Origin: an uncultured Oscillibacter sp.
GTDB taxonomy: Bacteria > Bacillota > Clostridia > Oscillospirales > Oscillospiraceae
Direction: 5' to 3'
Assembly: GCA_910584995.1 (NCBI GenBank)
Contig: CAJUDW010000004.1
Span: 50,017-112,391 of the forward strand
DNA: 62,375 nucleotides
Positions 8,852 through 17,179 of the stretch are shown here, piece by piece. The notes beneath the pieces are model-generated. The model was not told the DNA's origin. It did not search any database and worked only from the letters and a program-made list of their open reading frames with translations. A program made the position numbers and the translations under genes. The stretch's first letter is position 1; the number at the start of each line of letters is the position of its first letter.

Positions 8852-9772
8852 TCAAACCTCAATGCCCAGCAGCTTCATAATCAGGGCCATGCGGATATAC
8901 TTCCCGTTTTTCACCTGTTTCCAGTAGGCGGCCCTGGGGTCCTTGTCCACAGCCACGGCGATTTCGTTGACCCGGGGCAGGGGGTGCAGGATGGAGAGAT
9001 CCTTCTTGGCGCCTGCCAGCTTCTCCGGGGTGAGGATATAGCTGTCCTTCAGGCGGAGGTAATCCTCCTCGTTGAAGAACCGCTCCCGCTGAACCCGGGT
9101 CATATAAAGGATGTCCAGCTGAGGCATGACGGCCTCCAAGCTGGTGGTCTGGGTGTAGGGGATGCCCCGGGATTTCAGGGACTGCTCCTTCACGTAGCGG
9201 GGCAGCTTCAGTTCCAGGGGGGAGATGAGGACGTAGTTGATATTTTCATACCGGCTCAGGGCGTTCACCAGGGAGTGGACGGTACGGCCGAATTTCAGGT
9301 CGCCGCAGAAGCCGACGGTAAAGTTGTCCAGCCGCCCCTTCTCCCGGTGGATGGTCAGAAGGTCGGTGAGGGTCTGGGTGGGGTGGTTGTGGCCGCCGTC
9401 GCCGGCGTTGATGATGGGCACCTCGGAGACCTGGGCGGCGGCATAGGGCGCGCCCTCCTTGGGGTGGCGCATGGCGATGATGTCCGCGTAGCAGCTGACG
9501 GTGTGGATAGTGTCCCCCACCGTTTCCCCTTTGGTGGTGGAACTGGAAGAGGCCTCGGAGAAGCCCAGCACGCCGCCGCCCAGGGCCAGCATGGCGGACT
9601 CAAAGGACAGCCGGGTACGGGTGGAGGGCTCAAAGAAGAGGGTGGCCAGCTGACGGTGGGCACAGGCATCCTGGTATTTGGCGGGATGGGCGATGATATC
9701 CTCTGCCGTTTCAATCAGCTGGCCGATTTCTTCCACGGTGAGATCCGTGACATCAATGACATTTCTAGGCAT
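8852..9772 (-). CDS. pyrB: Aspartate carbamoyltransferase catalytic subunit
   Basis: 306 residues. Carbamoyl-phosphate-binding STRTRLSFE and the conserved HPTQTLTDL and HPLPRVNEI segments are present. It makes N-carbamoyl-aspartate, the first committed step of pyrimidine synthesis, and pairs with pyrI downstream. The gene starts 67 bp after the pyrE stop; the gap holds a short GGCGGC/GCCGTC hairpin but no clear promoter. Confidence 0.97.
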   Translation of the reverse strand: MPRNVIDVTDLTVEEIGQLIETAEDIIAHPAKYQDACAHRQLATLFFEPSTRTRLSFESAMLALGGGVLGFSEASSSSTTKGETVGDTIHTVSCYADIIAMRHPKEGAPYAAAQVSEVPIINAGDGGHNHPTQTLTDLLTIHREKGRLDNFTVGFCGDLKFGRTVHSLVNALSRYENINYVLISPLELKLPRYVKEQSLKSRGIPYTQTTSLEAVMPQLDILYMTRVQRERFFNEEDYLRLKDSYILTPEKLAGAKKDLSILHPLPRVNEIAVAVDKDPRAAYWKQVKNGKYIRMALIMKLLGIEV

Positions 9773-9839
9773 AGAGACTCCTTTCTGTCGGTAAACGCTG
9801 TATCAAGGAACGGGCACGAGGGCGGCTCTGCCGTCTTCG

Positions 9840-10475
9840 TTACCGGATCCAACTCTCGTCGGAGGGATTGGCCCGGAATTTTTTCAGCCGCTCAATGTCC
9901 TCCGGACGGATCTTCCCCTCCTGGGCGGCAATCTCGCATACGGCGTCGAAATTGGAGAGGCTGTGGTTTTCCACCTGAGCGGCGTCCAGGCGGTCCAGGC
10001 CCTTCTGCAGGCCGTAGGTGAAGATGGACACAATGCCCAAAACCTCCGCGCCGGCCTCCCGCAGGGCCTCTACCACCTCAATGCAGCTGCCTGCGGTGGA
10101 GATCAGATCCTCCACCACCACCACCTTCTGGCCCGGCTCCAGCCTGCCTTCAATGCGGTTCTGCCGCCCGTGATCCTTGCTGCCGGAGCGGACATAGCCC
10201 ATAGGCAGGTCCATCAGGTGCCCCACGATAGCGGCGTGGGCGATGCCGGCGGTGGAGGTACCCATCAAAACCTCCGCCTGGGGATAATGGGCGCGGATCA
10301 GTTCCGCCAGCCCCTCTTCCACGTGGGTGCGGACGGCGGGGGCCGTCAGGGTAAGGCGGTTGTCGCAGTAGATAGGGCTCTTGATGCCGCTGGCCCAGGT
10401 AAAGGGCTCATCCGGGCGGAGGAATACTGCGCCGATGGAGAGCAGGTCGTGGGCGATGGTCTGTTGCAGCGTCAT
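9840..10475 (-). CDS. pyrE: Orotate phosphoribosyltransferase
   Basis: 211 residues. The PRPP-binding motif VVVVEDLISTAGS is intact and the N-terminal segment FTWASGIKSPIYCDNR fits the orotate-binding region. It converts orotate and PRPP to OMP. It starts 6 bp after the DUF6194 gene and belongs to the pyr operon. Confidence 0.97.
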   Translation of the reverse strand: MTLQQTIAHDLLSIGAVFLRPDEPFTWASGIKSPIYCDNRLTLTAPAVRTHVEEGLAELIRAHYPQAEVLMGTSTAGIAHAAIVGHLMDLPMGYVRSGSKDHGRQNRIEGRLEPGQKVVVVEDLISTAGSCIEVVEALREAGAEVLGIVSIFTYGLQKGLDRLDAAQVENHSLSNFDAVCEIAAQEGKIRPEDIERLKKFRANPSDESWIR

Positions 10476-10481
10476 AATCTA

Positions 10482-10928
10482 TTATCTCCTTTTTGCAAAT
10501 TTTTCCTTGGCAAAGATGTAACTTTCTGCCAGCAGGGGTTCCATGGAAGCAAACAGTTCCGGGGAGGGGTTCAGGGCGCAGATCCAGCCCATCCAGGCGT
10601 AGACCGGATGGGGCAGCAGGCAGCCCAAGGCAGAGAAATCCCAATCCATGCCCACAGCGCATCCCTTGGCCGGACGGGCCGGAGGTGGGCCGAACAGGCG
10701 GGCAAAGGTCTCCTTCCGGAGGCCCAGGTTCACCCGGTACACCCCGGGGCGGTCCAGCCGGGAGGCCTGGTCGTTCTCCCCGTCCTTCTCCTTCACCGTC
10801 AGGACGTACACGCCCCGCTTCAGTACACGGCCGGGGTTATAAAAGATCCCCGCCTCCCCCCAGCTGTCCGCCCGGACGGTCCCGGGCAGGCTGTCCAGGC
10901 AGTACTGCAGAATATCCTCCGGTTTCAC
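10482..10928 (-). CDS. DUF6194-like protein embedded in the pyr operon
   Basis: 148 residues from a GTG 3 bp after the pyrF stop. The sequence SRLDRPGVYRVNLGLRKETF resembles the DUF6194 family, which has no known role. The middle (VGMDWDFSALGCLLPHPVYAWMGW) is aromatic-rich; there is no signal peptide or membrane span. Tight packing between pyrF and pyrE makes cotranscription near certain, and a link to nucleotide metabolism is possible but is inference from position only. The family call is from memory of the motif. Confidence 0.72.
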   Translation of the reverse strand: MKPEDILQYCLDSLPGTVRADSWGEAGIFYNPGRVLKRGVYVLTVKEKDGENDQASRLDRPGVYRVNLGLRKETFARLFGPPPARPAKGCAVGMDWDFSALGCLLPHPVYAWMGWICALNPSPELFASMEPLLAESYIFAKEKFAKRR

Positions 10929-10931
10929 GGC

Positions 10932-11633
10932 TTATCCCAAAAATTCCTTCACCGCACGGCGGTAGGCCGCCACAGGATCCGGATCCTTGGTGATGGGACG
11001 GCCCATCACCAGGAAGTCGCAGCCGTTTTCCCCGGCGTTCTCCGGGGTCATCACCCGTTTCTGATCCCCCACATCCCCGCCGGCAAACCGGATGCCGGGA
11101 GTGACGGTGAGGAAGCCCTTCCCGCAGCGCCCCTTCACAAGAGCCGCCTCCAGGGGGGAACAGACCACGCCGTCCAGGCCGCTTCCGGCGGCGTTTTTGG
11201 CGTAAGACAGCACCGTTTCCGCCATGGGTGTATCAATCAGCAGTTCGTTTTTCAGGGCCGCGGCATCGGTGCTGGTCAGCTGGGTTACGGCAATCAGCAG
11301 CGGCCGGGTGCCGTCGGGCCGGGTCAGGCCCTCCAGGGCGGCCTTCATCATCTCCGACGCCCCGGCGGCGTGGAGGTTCACCATGTCCACATCCAGCCGG
11401 GAAAGGACGCTCATGGCCCGCTTCACGGTGTTAGGAATGTCGTGGAGTTTCAGATCCAGGAAAATTTTGTGGCCCCGGGCCTTGATCTCCCGGACGATAT
11501 CCGGCCCCTCCGCGTAGAAGAGTTCCATGCCGATTTTCACAAAGGGCTTCTCCCCTGCGGGAAAGCGGTCCAAAAAGTTCAGGGTCTCCTGACGGCCCGG
11601 GAAATCCAGGGCAATGATAATGTCTCGATTCAT
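10932..11633 (-). CDS. pyrF: Orotidine 5'-phosphate decarboxylase
   Basis: 233 residues from the ATG at 11633, which overlaps the pyrD stop (TGATG). An in-frame TTG one codon earlier is less likely. The catalytic DLKLHDIPNTV (Asp-Lys-x-x-Asp) is intact and phosphate-binding VTPGIRF lies near the C-terminus. It makes UMP from OMP. Confidence 0.97.
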   Translation of the reverse strand: MNRDIIIALDFPGRQETLNFLDRFPAGEKPFVKIGMELFYAEGPDIVREIKARGHKIFLDLKLHDIPNTVKRAMSVLSRLDVDMVNLHAAGASEMMKAALEGLTRPDGTRPLLIAVTQLTSTDAAALKNELLIDTPMAETVLSYAKNAAGSGLDGVVCSPLEAALVKGRCGKGFLTVTPGIRFAGGDVGDQKRVMTPENAGENGCDFLVMGRPITKDPDPVAAYRRAVKEFLG

Positions 11634-12544
11634 CAATGCGCGCCTCCTGTCAATTCCGAAAGTTTCATAGCGCCCAGCCGTTCACAGACGCCGGGCAAAT
11701 CCTCAATAATTTTTTTGCAGGCGAAGGGATCCCGCAGGTTGGCGGCCCCCACCTCCACGGCGGAGGCTCCCGCCAGCATCATTTCCGCCGCCGTTTCCGC
11801 GCTGGAAACCCCGCCGCAGCCGATGATGGGGATGTCCACCGCCTCGTATACGTCCCAGACCATCCTCAGGGCCACCGGGAACACGGCTGGGCCGGACAGC
11901 CCCCCCGTGCGGTTGGCCAGCAGGGGCCGCTTCGTCCTGAGATCAATCCGCATACCCAGCATGGTATTGATGAGGCAGATGCCGTCGGCCCCCTCCCCGG
12001 CGCAGGCCCGGGCAATCTCCGCGATATCCGTGACGTTGGGGCTCAGCTTCATAAAGACCGGCTGCCGGGCGGCGGCCTTCACCGCCCGTGTGACCTCCGC
12101 CGCGCTCCTGGGGCCGGAGCCGAAATTCTGCCCCCCCTGGTGGACGTTGGGGCAGGAGATGTTCACCTCGATCAGCTTCACCTGTTCCGCGTCCGCCAGC
12201 TTCCGGCAGTTTTCCGCGTACTCCTCCAGGGAGAAGCCGCCGATATTGGCAATCACCGGCCCCTGGAAAATTTCCCGGATATGGGGCAGTTCCTCCGCGA
12301 TAACCGCGTCGATGCCGGGATTTTGCAGGCCCACAGCGTTCAACATCCCGGACTCCGTCTCGGCAATCCGGGGCTGCGGGTTCCCGGTGCGGCTTTCGGC
12401 AGTAGTGCCTTTCCAGGAGAAGGACCCCAGGATGTTCAGATCATACAGTTCCGCATATTCCCGGCCGAAGCCGAAGGTGCCGGAGGCGGGGATGATGGGG
12501 TTTTTCAGTTCCACCCCTGCCAGCTTTACCGATAAGTCTACCAT
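11633..12544 (-). CDS. pyrD: Dihydroorotate dehydrogenase B, catalytic subunit
   Basis: 303 residues. The FMN barrel has the class 1B catalytic-cysteine segment NISCPNVHQGG and the late loop IGCGGVSSAETAAEM. The 1B type needs the PyrK flavin/iron-sulfur partner and uses NAD+, which fits an anaerobe. It overlaps pyrK by 7 bp and pyrF by 1 bp. Confidence 0.97.
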   Translation of the reverse strand: MVDLSVKLAGVELKNPIIPASGTFGFGREYAELYDLNILGSFSWKGTTAESRTGNPQPRIAETESGMLNAVGLQNPGIDAVIAEELPHIREIFQGPVIANIGGFSLEEYAENCRKLADAEQVKLIEVNISCPNVHQGGQNFGSGPRSAAEVTRAVKAAARQPVFMKLSPNVTDIAEIARACAGEGADGICLINTMLGMRIDLRTKRPLLANRTGGLSGPAVFPVALRMVWDVYEAVDIPIIGCGGVSSAETAAEMMLAGASAVEVGAANLRDPFACKKIIEDLPGVCERLGAMKLSELTGGAH

Positions 12545-13275
12545 AGGATCTCCTCCTTATACAGGATAGGGCCGTCCTTGCAGATGCGCTTGAGGCCGTC
12601 CCTGACAGGTACCGTGCAGCCTACGCAGGCCCCGAATCCGCATCCCATCCGGGCCTCGAAGCTGAACTGCCCGCCGGTGAGGTGGGGCAGGCTGTGGACG
12701 GCCCGCAGCATAGGCAGGGGGCCGCAGGCGCAGACGTACCGCCGCTCCGGGCGTTTCTCCAGAAGCCCCGTCACAAACCCCTTCTCCCCCAGGCTCCCGT
12801 CCTCCGTGGCCGTGTATACGGGGCATCCCAGGGCGGCGAATTCCTCCAGGTAAAAGGCGTCCTCCTTCGCACGGAAGCCCAGAACGGCGACGGGCGTGGC
12901 GCCCCGGGCCAGCAGCCGCCGGGCCAGGCCGTACAGGGGAGCGGCGCCGATGCCGCCTCCCGCCAGGATGGGGGCATCCCCCGCCAGATCCATGTCAAAG
13001 CCATTGCCAAGACCTGTCAAAAGGTCAAGCCCCGTCCCCGGCTCCATCCGCACCAGTTCCCGGGTGCCCTCCCCCGCCTCCTTTACCAGCAGCAGGAGGC
13101 TGCTGTCCGTCCAGTCGCAGACGGAAACGGGGCGGCGGAGGAATTTCCCCGGCAGCTGGATGTTGACGAACTGTCCCGGGGCGGTGAAGGCGGACGTGTC
13201 CCCGGAGAGGGACAGTTCACAGGTGTCCGCCGTCAGCCGCCGGACATGCTCCAGGGTGAAAAGCGCTTGTCTCAT
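12538..13275 (-). CDS. pyrK: Dihydroorotate dehydrogenase B, electron-transfer subunit
   Basis: 245 residues. An FAD-binding barrel (RRPVSVCDW), a nucleotide-binding domain (ILAGGGIGAAPLYGL) and a C-terminal 2Fe-2S site CGFGACVGC plus a later Cys match PyrK. It passes electrons from PyrD to NAD+. It overlaps pyrC by 4 bp and pyrD by 7 bp. Confidence 0.96.
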   Translation of the reverse strand: MRQALFTLEHVRRLTADTCELSLSGDTSAFTAPGQFVNIQLPGKFLRRPVSVCDWTDSSLLLLVKEAGEGTRELVRMEPGTGLDLLTGLGNGFDMDLAGDAPILAGGGIGAAPLYGLARRLLARGATPVAVLGFRAKEDAFYLEEFAALGCPVYTATEDGSLGEKGFVTGLLEKRPERRYVCACGPLPMLRAVHSLPHLTGGQFSFEARMGCGFGACVGCTVPVRDGLKRICKDGPILYKEEILW

Positions 13276-14567
13276 TGCCGGCCCTCCGTTTCCGAATCCT
13301 CTTCCAGATTGCTGTATACAATGTCTCCGCAGATGGTCATGGCCACCGCGGCCCCAACGCCCCAGCCGTCAAAGGGGGTGGCCCGGCCCAGAGAGCGGAA
13401 GGATCCGCTGTCGATAACATGGGGCCGGTTCAAATCCAGCACCGTCAGATCCGCCGGCATATGCTCGGCGACGGAACCGCCAGGCAGCCCGAAAATCCGC
13501 CGGGGATTCACGCACAGGGCGTTCAGGATAGTCTCCAGAGGGACGATCCCCGTCTCCACCAGATTGGTATACAGCACCGGGAAGGCGCACTCCAGGCCCA
13601 CCACGCCGTTGAGGCTCCCCCGGAGGCCCTTTCCCTTCTCCTCCGCCGAATGGGGGGCGTGGTCGGTAGCGATGCAGTCGATGGTGCCGTCCAGCAGCCC
13701 GGCCACCAGGGCGTCCCGGTCGGCGGCGGAGCGGATAGGCGGATTCATTTTGAAGCGGCCGTGATCCTGCAGATCCCGGTCGCACATCACCAGGTAGTGG
13801 GGCGCCGTCTCGCAGGTAACCGGCAGGCCCCGGGCCTTTGCGGCCCGGATCAGCGCCACGGATTCCCGGGTGGAAACGTGGCAGACATGGTAGCGGCAGC
13901 CGGTCTCCACCACCAACTGGATATCCCGCTCCACCTGCCTCCACTCGCTGATGGAGGGGTTTCCGGGAAGTCCCTGCTCCCGGGCGAAGTCCCCGTCATG
14001 GACGCTCCAGCCGCCGGTGAGATAGCTCTCGTCCTCACAGTGGGCCACAATAGGCCGGTTCAGGGACTTGGCGATTTTCATGGCCCACTGCATCATGTGC
14101 CGGGACTGGACGCCCCGGCCGTCGTCGGAGAAGCCGGCCACATAGGGGGCCAGGGCCTCCATGTCTGCCAGGGTCTCCCCCTTCTCCCCTTTGGTGATGG
14201 CGCCGTAGGGGTAGACGTTGATCTTGGCGTCCCGGCGGATGGCCTCCAGCTGCACCTCCAGGTTTTCCAGGCTGTCCGGCACCGGGTCCAGGTTCGGCAT
14301 GGCGCAGATCGCCGTATAACCCCCTGCCGCCGCCGCCGCGGTGCCGGAAAAAATGGTCTCCTTATAACAAAATCCAGGCTCTCGGAGATGCGTGTGGACA
14401 TCTACGAAACCTGGAACGATCAGTTTGTCTGGAACTTTAATGACGGAAAAGCCCTCCCAGGGAAGCGCGGGAGAAACGGCAACAATGCGGCCCTCGTCAA
14501 TGGCCACATCCAGCGGCTGAAAAGCGCCATTGCGGAAAACGGCGCCGCCGGTCAGCAGCAAACGCAT
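13272..14567 (-). CDS. pyrC: Dihydroorotase
   Basis: 431 residues, class I type. Metal ligands are seen in VDVHTHLREPG and IATDHAPHS. It cyclises carbamoyl-aspartate to dihydroorotate. First gene of the pyr operon, with GGAGGAGAGTGT before the ATG. There is a strong promoter just upstream and only about a 40-nt leader, too short for a PyrR attenuator. carAB is not in the window. Confidence 0.97.
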   Translation of the reverse strand: MRLLLTGGAVFRNGAFQPLDVAIDEGRIVAVSPALPWEGFSVIKVPDKLIVPGFVDVHTHLREPGFCYKETIFSGTAAAAAGGYTAICAMPNLDPVPDSLENLEVQLEAIRRDAKINVYPYGAITKGEKGETLADMEALAPYVAGFSDDGRGVQSRHMMQWAMKIAKSLNRPIVAHCEDESYLTGGWSVHDGDFAREQGLPGNPSISEWRQVERDIQLVVETGCRYHVCHVSTRESVALIRAAKARGLPVTCETAPHYLVMCDRDLQDHGRFKMNPPIRSAADRDALVAGLLDGTIDCIATDHAPHSAEEKGKGLRGSLNGVVGLECAFPVLYTNLVETGIVPLETILNALCVNPRRIFGLPGGSVAEHMPADLTVLDLNRPHVIDSGSFRSLGRATPFDGWGVGAAVAMTICGDIVYSNLEEDSETEGRQ

Positions 14568-14611
14568 ACACTCTCCTCCTTCTGATACGGCAGTCTCAAA
14601 CCAACGTTTCT

Positions 14612-14640
14612 ATATTACCGTATTTGGACAGGGTTGTCAA
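14612..14640 (-). promoter_or_regulatory. Promoter of the pyr operon
   Basis: TTGACA (14635-14640) and TAATAT (14612-14617) with a 17-nt spacer on the minus strand. The predicted start is about 38 nt before pyrC, and no terminator/antiterminator pair fits in that leader. Confidence 0.85.
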
Positions 14641-14732
14641 CGGGAAAACAGCCTCCCGGTAAATTTGAAAATTTCCTGCCTCAAATCGGCTTTTTCCCCA
14701 CGGCGAGGCTTTTCAATCCCGCTTCTTTTTGG

Positions 14733-14738
14733 TATACT
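14733..14738 (+). promoter_or_regulatory. Candidate -10 element for the ymdB operon
   Basis: TATACT at 14733-14738 on the plus strand with a weak TTTCAA 16 nt upstream. It lies 41 bp before the ATG and about 120 bp from the divergent pyr promoter. Confidence 0.45.
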
Positions 14739-14778
14739 CTGTAATCAGCGCGGAACAACGCACGATCGGAGGAAAACT

Positions 14779-15552
14779 ATGCTGTATCACATTCTGGCGG
14801 TAGGGGACGTAGTGGGGGAGCCGGGGCTCCGGCACCTGGAGCGGAACCTGCGGCCCCTGCAGAGATTCAAGGAGATCCACTTCACCGTCGTCAACGGCGA
14901 AAATGCCTCCGGCGTGGGGCTGACGCCGGACCAGGCCCAGCGGATTTACGACGCCGGAGCCGACGCAGTGACCCTGGGGAACCACTCCTTCGGGAAAATC
15001 CAGATCAAATCCTTCCTGGAGGACACCCCATGGCTGCTGCGGCCCGCCAATTATACCGGCAGGGCCCCTGGCCACGGGTGCGAGATCTTCGATTTGGGCC
15101 CGGTGCGGATCCGGGTGATGAACCTCATCGGCCGGTGCAACCTGGCCTGGGGGGCGGACAACCCCTTCACCACCGCCGACCGCCTCCTGGCCCAGGGGGA
15201 AGCGGACTTCACCCTGGTGGATCTCCACGCCGAGGCCACCAGCGAAAAGCTGGCCATGGGCTATTATCTGGACGGCCGCGCCAGCGCCCTCTGGGGCACC
15301 CACACCCACGTCCCCACCGCCGACGAGCGGATCTACCCCCAGGGCACCGGCTATATCACAGACCTGGGTATGACCGGACCGGTGGAATCCGTGCTGGGGG
15401 TGGAGCCCTGGCAGTCGGTGGAAAATTTCCTGGGGGGCCTGCCGGGGCGGTACAAGCAGCCGGAGGGGCCCTGCAAAATGCAGGGGGCCATCTTCACCCT
15501 GGACAGCGGCACAGGCCTCTGCACCGCTGTGGAGCGGATTGACGTGCGGTAA
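14779..15552 (+). CDS. ymdB: YmdB family metallophosphoesterase
   Basis: 257 residues; ATG after GGAGGAAAACT. Dimetal-site motifs are all present: GDVVGEPG, NGENASGVG, GNHSFGK, DLHAEATSEK and GTHTHVPTAD. This family hydrolyses cyclic nucleotides in vitro and affects biofilm choice in Bacillus; its role here is not known. It leads a four-gene plus-strand run with a deacylase, an SbcD-like phosphoesterase and an asparaginase. Confidence 0.93.
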   Translation: MLYHILAVGDVVGEPGLRHLERNLRPLQRFKEIHFTVVNGENASGVGLTPDQAQRIYDAGADAVTLGNHSFGKIQIKSFLEDTPWLLRPANYTGRAPGHGCEIFDLGPVRIRVMNLIGRCNLAWGADNPFTTADRLLAQGEADFTLVDLHAEATSEKLAMGYYLDGRASALWGTHTHVPTADERIYPQGTGYITDLGMTGPVESVLGVEPWQSVENFLGGLPGRYKQPEGPCKMQGAIFTLDSGTGLCTAVERIDVR

Positions 15553-15597
15553 ACATATCCGGGCCCCGGGTCCGGGAAGAGAGGAATGGAAACAGAC

Positions 15598-16089
15598 ATG
15601 TCTATTGAAAAGGTAAGAGCGTACCTCCGGCCCCTGGGCCTGGAGGACAGGATTCAGGAATTTGACGTCTCCTCCGCCACGGTGGAACTGGCCGCGGCGG
15701 CCCTGGGGGTGGAGGGGGCCCGGATTGCCAAGAGCCTCAGCTTCAAAATTGACGATCGGCCCATCATCGTGGTGGCCGCCGGGGACGCCAAGGTGGATAA
15801 CAGCCGCTACAAGGCCCAGTTCCACACCAAAGCCAAAATGCTCACCCATCAGGAGGCCCACGAGTGGATCGGCCACGACGTGGGGGGTGTCTGCCCCTTT
15901 GCCCTGCCGGACAACGTGGAGGTCTACCTGGATGTATCCGTACAGCGGTTTGAAACCGTCTATCCCGCCGCAGGCAGCGCCAACAGCGCCATCCCCCTGT
16001 CCTGCGGGGAGTTGGAGCAGTACGCCTCCGGCTTCCGTGCCTGGGTGGACGTGTGCAAGGGCTGGCGGCCCGGGGAGGTGGGGCAGTGA
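15598..16089 (+). CDS. YbaK/EbsC family aminoacyl-tRNA deacylase
   Basis: 163 residues from the ATG at 15598 (MSIEKVRAYL, the family start). An ATG 12 bp earlier sits only 1 nt from its Shine-Dalgarno and is less likely. The YbaK fold is recognisable from IAKSLSFKIDDRPIIVVAAGD and VGGVCPFAL. Members hydrolyse mischarged tRNA such as Cys-tRNAPro or Ala-tRNAPro. The stop overlaps the next gene's GTG start (GTGA). Confidence 0.9.
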   Translation: MSIEKVRAYLRPLGLEDRIQEFDVSSATVELAAAALGVEGARIAKSLSFKIDDRPIIVVAAGDAKVDNSRYKAQFHTKAKMLTHQEAHEWIGHDVGGVCPFALPDNVEVYLDVSVQRFETVYPAAGSANSAIPLSCGELEQYASGFRAWVDVCKGWRPGEVGQ

Positions 16090-17174
16090 AATTCCTCCAT
16101 GGGGCGGATTTCCATCTGGACAGCCCCTTCGGCGCCCTGCCTGCCCGGCAGGCGGCGGAACGCCGGCGGGAGAGCCGGGAACTGCCCCGCCATCTGGCAG
16201 ACTACGTAAACGGGCACGGCGTGGATCTGGTCCTCCTGGCCGGGGATCTCTTTGACAGCGCCAACGTCTTCCGGGAGACCGGGGAACAGCTGGCGGAGGC
16301 CCTGGGCAGTATGGAAGCCAAGGTCTTCATCGCCCCCGGTAACCACGACTGGTACGGCCCCGGCAGCCCCTGGCTGACGGTGGACTGGCCAGGCAACGTG
16401 TACCTCTTCCGGGAAAACGCCCTGACGGCGGTGGAACTGCCGGAGTGGGGCCTGGTGATCCACGGCGGTGCCTTCACCGCCCCTGAGCAGGCCTCCGGCC
16501 TGCTGGCAGGCTTCTCCGCCCCCCGGGACGGCAAACGCCACTTCGGCCTTCTCCACGGGGAGATTGATCCTCCGGAGCCCCGGTATAACCCCATCCGGCG
16601 GGAGGATATCGCCGCCAGCGGCCTGGACTATCTGGCCCTGGGACACATCCACAAACGGGCGGAACCGGCCCGGTACGGAAACACCCTCTGCGCCTGGCCC
16701 GGCTGTCCTGAGGGACGGGGCTTTGACGAACTGGGGGAAAAGGGCTTTTACGAGGGGACCCTCTCCGAAGACGGGGCTGTCTCCCTGGCCTTTGTCCCCT
16801 TTGCCGGGAGGCGGTATGAAATCCTGGAGGTGGACGTAACAGGCCGGGATCCCCGGGCGGCCCTGGAAGCTACCCTGCCGCCGGACACCGCCGGGGATCT
16901 CTACCGGATCCTGCTGGCTGGGGAGACAGGGGAAGGCGGCGTAGATACGGCATCCCTGGAAGCGGCCCTGGCGGACCGCTTTTACGCCCTGGAGATCCGG
17001 GACATGACCCGCATGGCGGAGGACGTCTGGGCCCGGGCCGGGGAGGATTCCCTGCGTGGCCTGTTCCTCCAGGAACTGCAAAAGCGGCTGGAGGGGGACA
17101 ACCAGGCCCGGGAGATCGTTTCCCAGGCAGCCCGGTTCGGCCTGGCGGCCCTGGATCACCGGGATTTGGGGTGA
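16086..17174 (+). CDS. SbcD/Mre11-like metallophosphoesterase (DNA repair exonuclease family)
   Basis: 362 residues from a GTG overlapping the upstream stop, with GGGGAGG 8 nt before. Metal-binding motifs in order are HGADFHLDSPF, LAGDLFDS, APGNHDWY, LHGEID and LGHIHKR. This matches YhaO/SbcD-type DNA exonuclease subunits, which usually pair with an SMC-like ATPase. No such ATPase gene follows here, so either it is encoded elsewhere or the protein acts alone. The C-terminal 100 residues are variable and Asp/Glu-rich. Confidence 0.88.
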   Translation: MKFLHGADFHLDSPFGALPARQAAERRRESRELPRHLADYVNGHGVDLVLLAGDLFDSANVFRETGEQLAEALGSMEAKVFIAPGNHDWYGPGSPWLTVDWPGNVYLFRENALTAVELPEWGLVIHGGAFTAPEQASGLLAGFSAPRDGKRHFGLLHGEIDPPEPRYNPIRREDIAASGLDYLALGHIHKRAEPARYGNTLCAWPGCPEGRGFDELGEKGFYEGTLSEDGAVSLAFVPFAGRRYEILEVDVTGRDPRAALEATLPPDTAGDLYRILLAGETGEGGVDTASLEAALADRFYALEIRDMTRMAEDVWARAGEDSLRGLFLQELQKRLEGDNQAREIVSQAARFGLAALDHRDLG

Positions 17175-17179
17175 CCGGT

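Noticed and set aside
9963..12569. Open frame of about 870 codons on the plus strand
   Set aside because: Antisense to pyrE through pyrD, which are certain; no start signal.
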